The notes under the pieces: model-generated
The model's database searches: none
Told to the model about the DNA's origin: nothing
Seen by the model: only the letters and a program-made list of their open reading frames with translations
Part shown: piece after piece, positions 59,509 to 64,000 of the stretch
Numbering within the stretch: the first letter of the stretch is position 1
Layout: the number at the start of each line of letters is the position of its first letter
Translations under genes and position numbers: made by a program
Assembly: GCA_030248135.1 (NCBI GenBank)
Contig: JASANC010002876.1
Location: 1 to 64,000 of the forward strand
Direction of reading: 5' to 3'
DNA: 64,000 nucleotides
DNA from: Theristus sp. LFF4_11
Lineage: Eukaryota; Nematoda; Chromadorea; Monhysterida; Xyalidae

Positions 59509-62193
59509 ATGTTGAGCGTTCGCCAAATTTGCTTGTCGGTGGCGTTGTTGGTCACTTTGATTGCCGGTTATGGTGACACATACGTATTGTACAGTGCTGC
59601 AAACCAGAACCAAATGAAGCTCAAAGTAAGTCTTCAACAGCTGAAGCAAATGAAATCCTACAGTATATTCTGAGAGGAATACCATTGCAAAATTGCATCA
59701 CGCTAAAGGCGCGTTTAGCAATTAGATTTTCGTACGTACGCACGGAACGCACGTCGTTCTAAATGCGGGGCGCAAAACAGTCGTTTCGTTTACGCCACAC
59801 GACAAAACTGAAAACTGCGCACCGCATTTAGAACGACTGAAGTGTCGTGCATACATACGGAGAACTAATTCGCGTGGGCAAAAAGTTGTGTGGTATGTCC
59901 GAACGTGCGGACGGACAAGCTTGCGTACGGGAATTAGAAAACGTGTAGCATCCGTCATACGACTGTCGTTCTAAATGCCGTAACCAAAAATAGTCCGTTC
60001 TGTTGCGGACAAAAATGCAAATGTCTGCCCTAGCAAATTTGAAAACGGGAATTTACAAATTTTATTTTTTAGTGGTCATCTCCCTTGGGAGCGATTTGTA
60101 TACATACTTAAAAATGATTTTTTTGATTTCTGATCAGTGGTTGCTTGCAATGAGTCGTTGTAGGTTCCTAATCCTAAACCTAATCCTAATCCTAAGCCAA
60201 GCCTTTTTTATAAGGTGAAAATGATCAATTTAGTTTTTGCATTTTTTTCTTTCCTGTGTTAAAGGGCAGGGGCCACCGCCACTGCACATGCACCTGTTTT
60301 AACAATGATGCATTACGCATTCCCTCCCCTTCCCCTACCCCCTTCCATAGTTGTTCTAGGGGGGCCTGGGGGGCCGCCCCCCCCAACCCCTCGGCTCTGG
60401 AACAACTATGCCCTCTTCCCCATTTTGCATTCAGTTTGTCGTCGCATTTTTATCACATGTGTTCTCAAGAAGCGCATGTAAAAATCTAAATTCTTTCAGT
60501 TTTGGTATATACAAACTGAATTTGAACAAATTTTAATTTGGATCTTTCAAAAATGGAAAATGCTGACCCAAAATCTCCGCCGACGCTGATCAGTTCGCTC
60601 GACGAAGCGCAGGTGACAGAGAAGCTTAGGCTTAGGCTTAGGCTCAGGCTGTTTTGCTTTTTTGGAACCAGCAGCCCCCTTCTCCGAAATCAGCAAGCAA
60701 ACAAACAAACAAACAAACAAACAAACTAACAAACTAACTAACAAACAAACAAACAAACAAACAAACAAACAAACAAACAAACAAACAACGAAATACAACA
60801 TATTTCCAGTAGATTTCAGTTTTCTTTCTTTTCAAAACAGGCAAGTAGACACACCAAATAAAACTGAGCATTTTTTTCCGTTGCCCCAACATCTAAAATA
60901 CCTTAATTTTGAACTTAAAATTAACAGACACTGGAAAATATGAACTTTTCCGCACATCTGTCGAACGACTTTTTGCTGCCAGCAGCAAAAAGTCGTCGGA
61001 CAGTCGTGCGCAAGAAATTCTAATTCGCGTACGCATTTGTCTTTTTATGCACGGACAAACAGTCGTTCTAAATCCCGTGCGCAAAACAGTCGTGTCGGAC
61101 AGACGTAAGTCACACGCACGAAATTCTAATTCGCGTGGGCACAAGTTTTTTTGCGTGCGCACGGACAACGTTCTAAATCACGCGCGCAAAACAGTCGTTA
61201 CGTGCGAACGACAGTCATGCGCACGAAATTCTAATTCGCGTAGCCATTTTTTACGTTCTGTCTCCGTGCGTACGCACGAAAATCTAATTGATAAACGCGC
61301 CTTAAAAGGTGTTGCTTTTCGGTATCTTCTGGCGTCCCTTTTGGTGCACCATCCCTAGTTGGCTTCTCGTCCGTTTCAAGGTCCCAAAAAAGCACCTGAG
61401 CATCATTTGACGCTTACCACAAATCGTCATGGAAGCTTCCCACGATTAGCGGTGTACCAAAATAAGCACCACATTCTGTTGATGATTTTGGTACCACCAT
61501 AAGAACCACAAAAAGGGACAAAAAGGGACATTTTTTTCGCGTGTAACGAAATCAATAAAACAGGGTTTTTGGCTTTGCCAATTTCTGTTTCTCGTGCGGT
61601 ATGACCGATTAAGGCAGCTTTTTTCAGGGAGCAGGGCGCGCGCGAAATTTGAATGAAAGAAAAAAAACGTCCAGAAGCTCAATTGTGTGTCAAATTTGAC
61701 GCCTTTCTTAAAATTAATCTGTTTTTCATGCTATTCTGTTCGTTCTTTGTTTATTTGCACACACGATATTTCTGAATTTCTGAAAAAGGCAACTCCTAGT
61801 TTGGGGCTAATTTCGCCTTGATTGCGAAGATAAGATTGTCTTATTTATTCGGTCATTCTGTACTCTGCGCAGGATGCCGTTGACGAACCGTACACTGAGC
61901 TGTTCCTGGAGCTGCCCGTGCGTGTCCACGACGGAGTCGTTGGCGACGCACACCAGCTGCACGTGCACGACGACGTCAATCGTCAGTTCACGATGGAAGA
62001 GCGCGCCAAACAATCGGAAGAGAAACGCTTCATGGGGTCGCGTGGCAAGAAGCTCTTCGATTCTGTGTTTTCCAATCCCAAAAGTGGCGACGGCTTGATC
62101 GGCTCGCGCGGTCGCCGCCGCCTCCCGATTGGATCACGTGGCAAACGGCTGCAGCGCATGGTTCCCATGAGACTGATCGGCTCCCGTTGGTGA
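59509..62193 (+). CDS. GSR-amide (tachykinin-like) neuropeptide precursor
   Basis: Exon 1 (59509-59625) encodes MLSVRQICLSVALLVTLIAG, a signal peptide, then DTYVLYSAANQNQMKLK and a GTAAGT donor in phase 0. The last exon (61873-62193, phase 0, 106 aa) opens DAVDEPYTELFLELPVRV and holds the peptides. After Lys-Arg comes FMGSRG-KK. Then comes LFDSVFSNPKSGDGLIGSRG followed by RRR, LPIGSRG-KR and the C-terminal LQRMVPMRLIGSRW. Gly before dibasic sites gives FMGSR-amide, a 19-residue peptide ending LIGSR-amide, and LPIGSR-amide. FMGSR-amide fits the FX1GX2R-amide rule of invertebrate tachykinin-related peptides, while the others have I in place of the aromatic pattern, so assignment is tentative. 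Direct splicing of these two exons gives 145 aa. A third possible exon (to 60612, ISSLDEAQ, GTGACA donor, phase 0) lacks a good acceptor. Confidence 0.82.
60346..60410. repeat. 65-bp foldback with CATAGTTGTTC ends
   Basis: Begins CATAGTTGTTCTAGGGGGGC and ends GGAACAACTATG, with G-rich and C-rich halves that can pair. A half copy (CATAGTTGTTCTAGGGGGGG) is at about 19585-19605. Confidence 0.75.
60627..60650 (+). repeat. short TTAGGC run (nematode-telomere-like)
   Basis: Three to four tandem units (CTTAGGCTTAGGCTTAGGCT then a variant CAGGCT). A degenerate relative with CCTAAT and CCTAAG units is at about 60166-60195. Too short to be functional; noted as a taxonomic hint. Confidence 0.6.
60695..60790 (+). 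repeat. (AAAC)n microsatellite
   Basis: About 24 units of ACAA/AAAC, interrupted by a few ACTA units near 60726-60741. Confidence 0.95.
61612..61862. mobile_element. TTACAGTATGGCCGAATAA-type element, copy 3
   Basis: Ends TATTTATTCGGTCATTCTGTA about ten bases before the last exon of the peptide gene, so its end supplies most of the polypyrimidine region of that acceptor. Inner blocks GCGCGCGAAATTTGAATG and GCAACTCCTAGTTT match the 19.6 and 48.7 kb copies. Confidence 0.65.
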
Positions 62194-64000
62194 ATCTTCG
62201 TCGATGGCCGTGATCTGGTTTTTTTGAAACCGTTACATTCTCGTCGACAGACTTGATTGCCATCAGATAGATGTTTGTCTGTTTTTTTTGTGTTCACAAT
62301 GCCTGACAAAGTGCCCAGGCTGGCAGACAACATTTTTAGTAGCAGACGCCAAATAGAGTTTTTGTTTTGTGGTTATCAACAACAATAAGTCTTTATTTGG
62401 TTTGTTTTTGTAGGCAAATTGTACAGAAAGCGATGTTTGATGTTGATAAAGACAAAGTGCACTGAAACGGTGGTGTTGCCGAAAAAACCTGAAAAAACTG
62501 AAAACTTGCAGTAGACAGTGCTCTCAATTTGTCGTGTAACCCTGCATATGTTGCACCGTCACAAACAAATAATCAGTGCTGTCGCCGGATTGTGTTTGAT
62601 CACAGATGACCAAAAATCATGGTTAGTCAGCGACCCCTGCATTGAATCGGCTTTCAACATGCAGTTTATGTGCGAACTTCTACAAAAAGAAGAACCTTTG
62701 ACCGGGGACGATGAAATAATAAGCAGATATCCTGCTCAATAAATGGTGCCTGGTGCAAAATCAATCAATGAATGAGCAAACTGCTACATCCTATTGAGCT
62801 TTAAGACATATACCAGTATGTACAGCGCCCAACAGACGTGCGCGTGTGTGTGTGTACTGTGGTTTTTGTTGGCATTTTTACAACATCGCATATACCCGCT
62901 GTTATTATCGGTCGGTTGCCGCGTCAAAAGCAAAAAGCACACAGGAACGCCACACAAAGTGCTTGGAAACATATTGCCTCTCGTGTGTATATTCGTATAA
63001 AATGCAGAGTGTTGCACTGTTGAACGTGTTTCGTTACACGGTGTCGCTATCGCCGTTATCGACTGGCCACGAGTGGGCCCCACTGCTGCAAGCCCGTACT
63101 TACTGCAGACCCTGTGCCAGAGGCGCTCCCAGTGTGATGTCTAAATGTTGTGCACTGTCTGAGAAAAACGCTCTGCTACACGGTCTGCCTTAGTGGCCAT
63201 TTGCTTGCTGTCTCTCCCTGCTTTATGACTGACGTGCGTGCGCACAGTTTTCGTCTCGCTCAACATCCCCCCTCCTCCAAAACCACACACCACGTACGGC
63301 AAATCAAACAAATTCACCCATTTACACGTTACTCGTGTGAAAAGAACGGAAAACACAGCAAAGGTGCTGCTCTGCTCTGCGGTGGTTGATCGCTTTTTCC
63401 ACGGTGGTGTGTGTGCTGGCTCTCTGGCAACAACCCCGAGCTTGATCTTGCTTCTTTCGCCATTTGCACACTTCTGCCACAGCACTGTTTTCTCGTTTCT
63501 TGATGTGTTGAAAGCATTTTTTATTTTGTTCGGCCCTTGGTCAACGTCAAATTCAATTTACGCGATGACGCCGACCAGAACTAGTTTTTCGGTATTTGCT
63601 CGAATGCTTGGAAGTTGAAATGTTTGGTTTGGGTTCAGCACTTTTTGAACTAAAACTCACTTTTGCTGTGTCACCATTCGAAATGTACGCAAAGAATTCG
63701 TCGGTTTTCTTATCTGCGGCTGTTTCTTCTGGCGTTGCATGTGTTTTTGCTGTTTGCCAGTACGCCTATTTCCCGGAATTCATTTCACCGTTCCCGTCCA
63801 GCGTATTCGATTGCGCCCTACCCCGGCGCCACATGGGCAACAACACACTTTGAATAAAAAAATTTCAGACCAGCACACGGCAAAAGGCAGCAAGATCGTT
63901 CGATCTCGATGTTGTTGTTTCAAGTTCAGTAGTCTAAATTTTTTTCAAATCGACTGTCGGTGATCAGTTACAACAGAAAACGTTTGGTCACCGGAACGCG
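62194..64000. other. downstream region; no supported gene
   Basis: Probably begins with the 3' UTR of the peptide gene; an AATAAA is present at about 62740. Open frames up to 126 codons near 63.2-63.9 kb overlap on both strands and resemble no known family. Confidence 0.5.

Larger units (their letters stand above)
59705..61303. mobile_element. 1.6-kb element with ~40-bp inverted ends in the peptide-gene intron
   Basis: Left end AAGGCGCGTTTAGCAATTAG and right end CTAATTGATAAACGCGCCTT are inverted copies that extend to a GTACGCACGGA motif. The inner sequence repeats AGAACGACTG, CGAAATTCTAATTCGCGT and related blocks also seen at 6.1 and 32.1 kb. The middle contains a small foldback, interstitial TTAGGC units and an AAAC microsatellite, so it is composite. 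Confidence 0.6.

Overview
The window is eukaryotic nuclear DNA from an animal, most likely an ecdysozoan and probably a nematode or a close relative. Genes are split into many short exons with clean GT-AG (twice GC-AG) introns. Coding exons are GC-rich, while introns and spacers are AT-rich and full of small transposons. Two peptide precursors encode amidated RFamide-type and FX1GX2R-amide-type peptides, as expected of protostomes. A short run of TTAGGC, the nematode telomere unit, occurs near 60.6 kb; that last point is weak evidence. The species cannot be named from the sequence alone.

Layout. 1-4.2 kb holds no gene I can support. 4.2-14.5 kb (+) is a complete 18-exon ABL tyrosine kinase gene. 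16.1-16.8 kb (-) is a three-exon RFamide neuropeptide precursor. 18.2-19.3 kb (-) is SF3B6 (splicing factor p14). 19.4-22 kb is a nest of transposon copies. 22.1-24.4 kb (+) carries four in-frame exons of a myotubularin with the catalytic part missing. 26.6-29.0 kb is a stack of nested hAT-type MITEs. 29.1-34.0 kb (+) is RAB6 with two alternative last exons. 35.1-36.4 kb (+) is a secreted ML-domain lipid-binding protein. On the minus strand follow CHP1 (37.0-38.7), aftiphilin (40.3-43.8), sulfamidase SGSH (46.8-49.4) and adenosine deaminase (49.6-51.8). 52.6-54.8 kb (+) is a probable four-pass membrane protein disrupted or flanked by a SINE. 54.8-58.2 kb is a row of non-autonomous Helitrons. 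59.5-62.2 kb (+) is a second neuropeptide precursor.

Exon boundaries were set by hand from homology I recognise, splice consensus and phase. For ABL, RAB6, SF3B6, CHP1, aftiphilin, SGSH, ADA, the RFamide gene and the ML gene, the summed exon lengths are exact multiples of three and every junction keeps frame. The genes do not form one pathway. Several act in membrane traffic or the lysosome (RAB6, aftiphilin, CHP1, SGSH, the ML protein, the myotubularin fragment), but their proximity may be chance.

The accessory content is unusually rich for 64 kb. It includes at least seven copies of an 80-90 bp foldback hairpin, five copies of a roughly 220 bp TIR element, hAT MITEs with perfect 8-bp target duplications nested in one another, a 1.4 kb palindrome with a 9-bp target duplication, Helitron ends, two tRNA-type SINEs, and a structured roughly 100 bp repeat with hammerhead-like sequence blocks.
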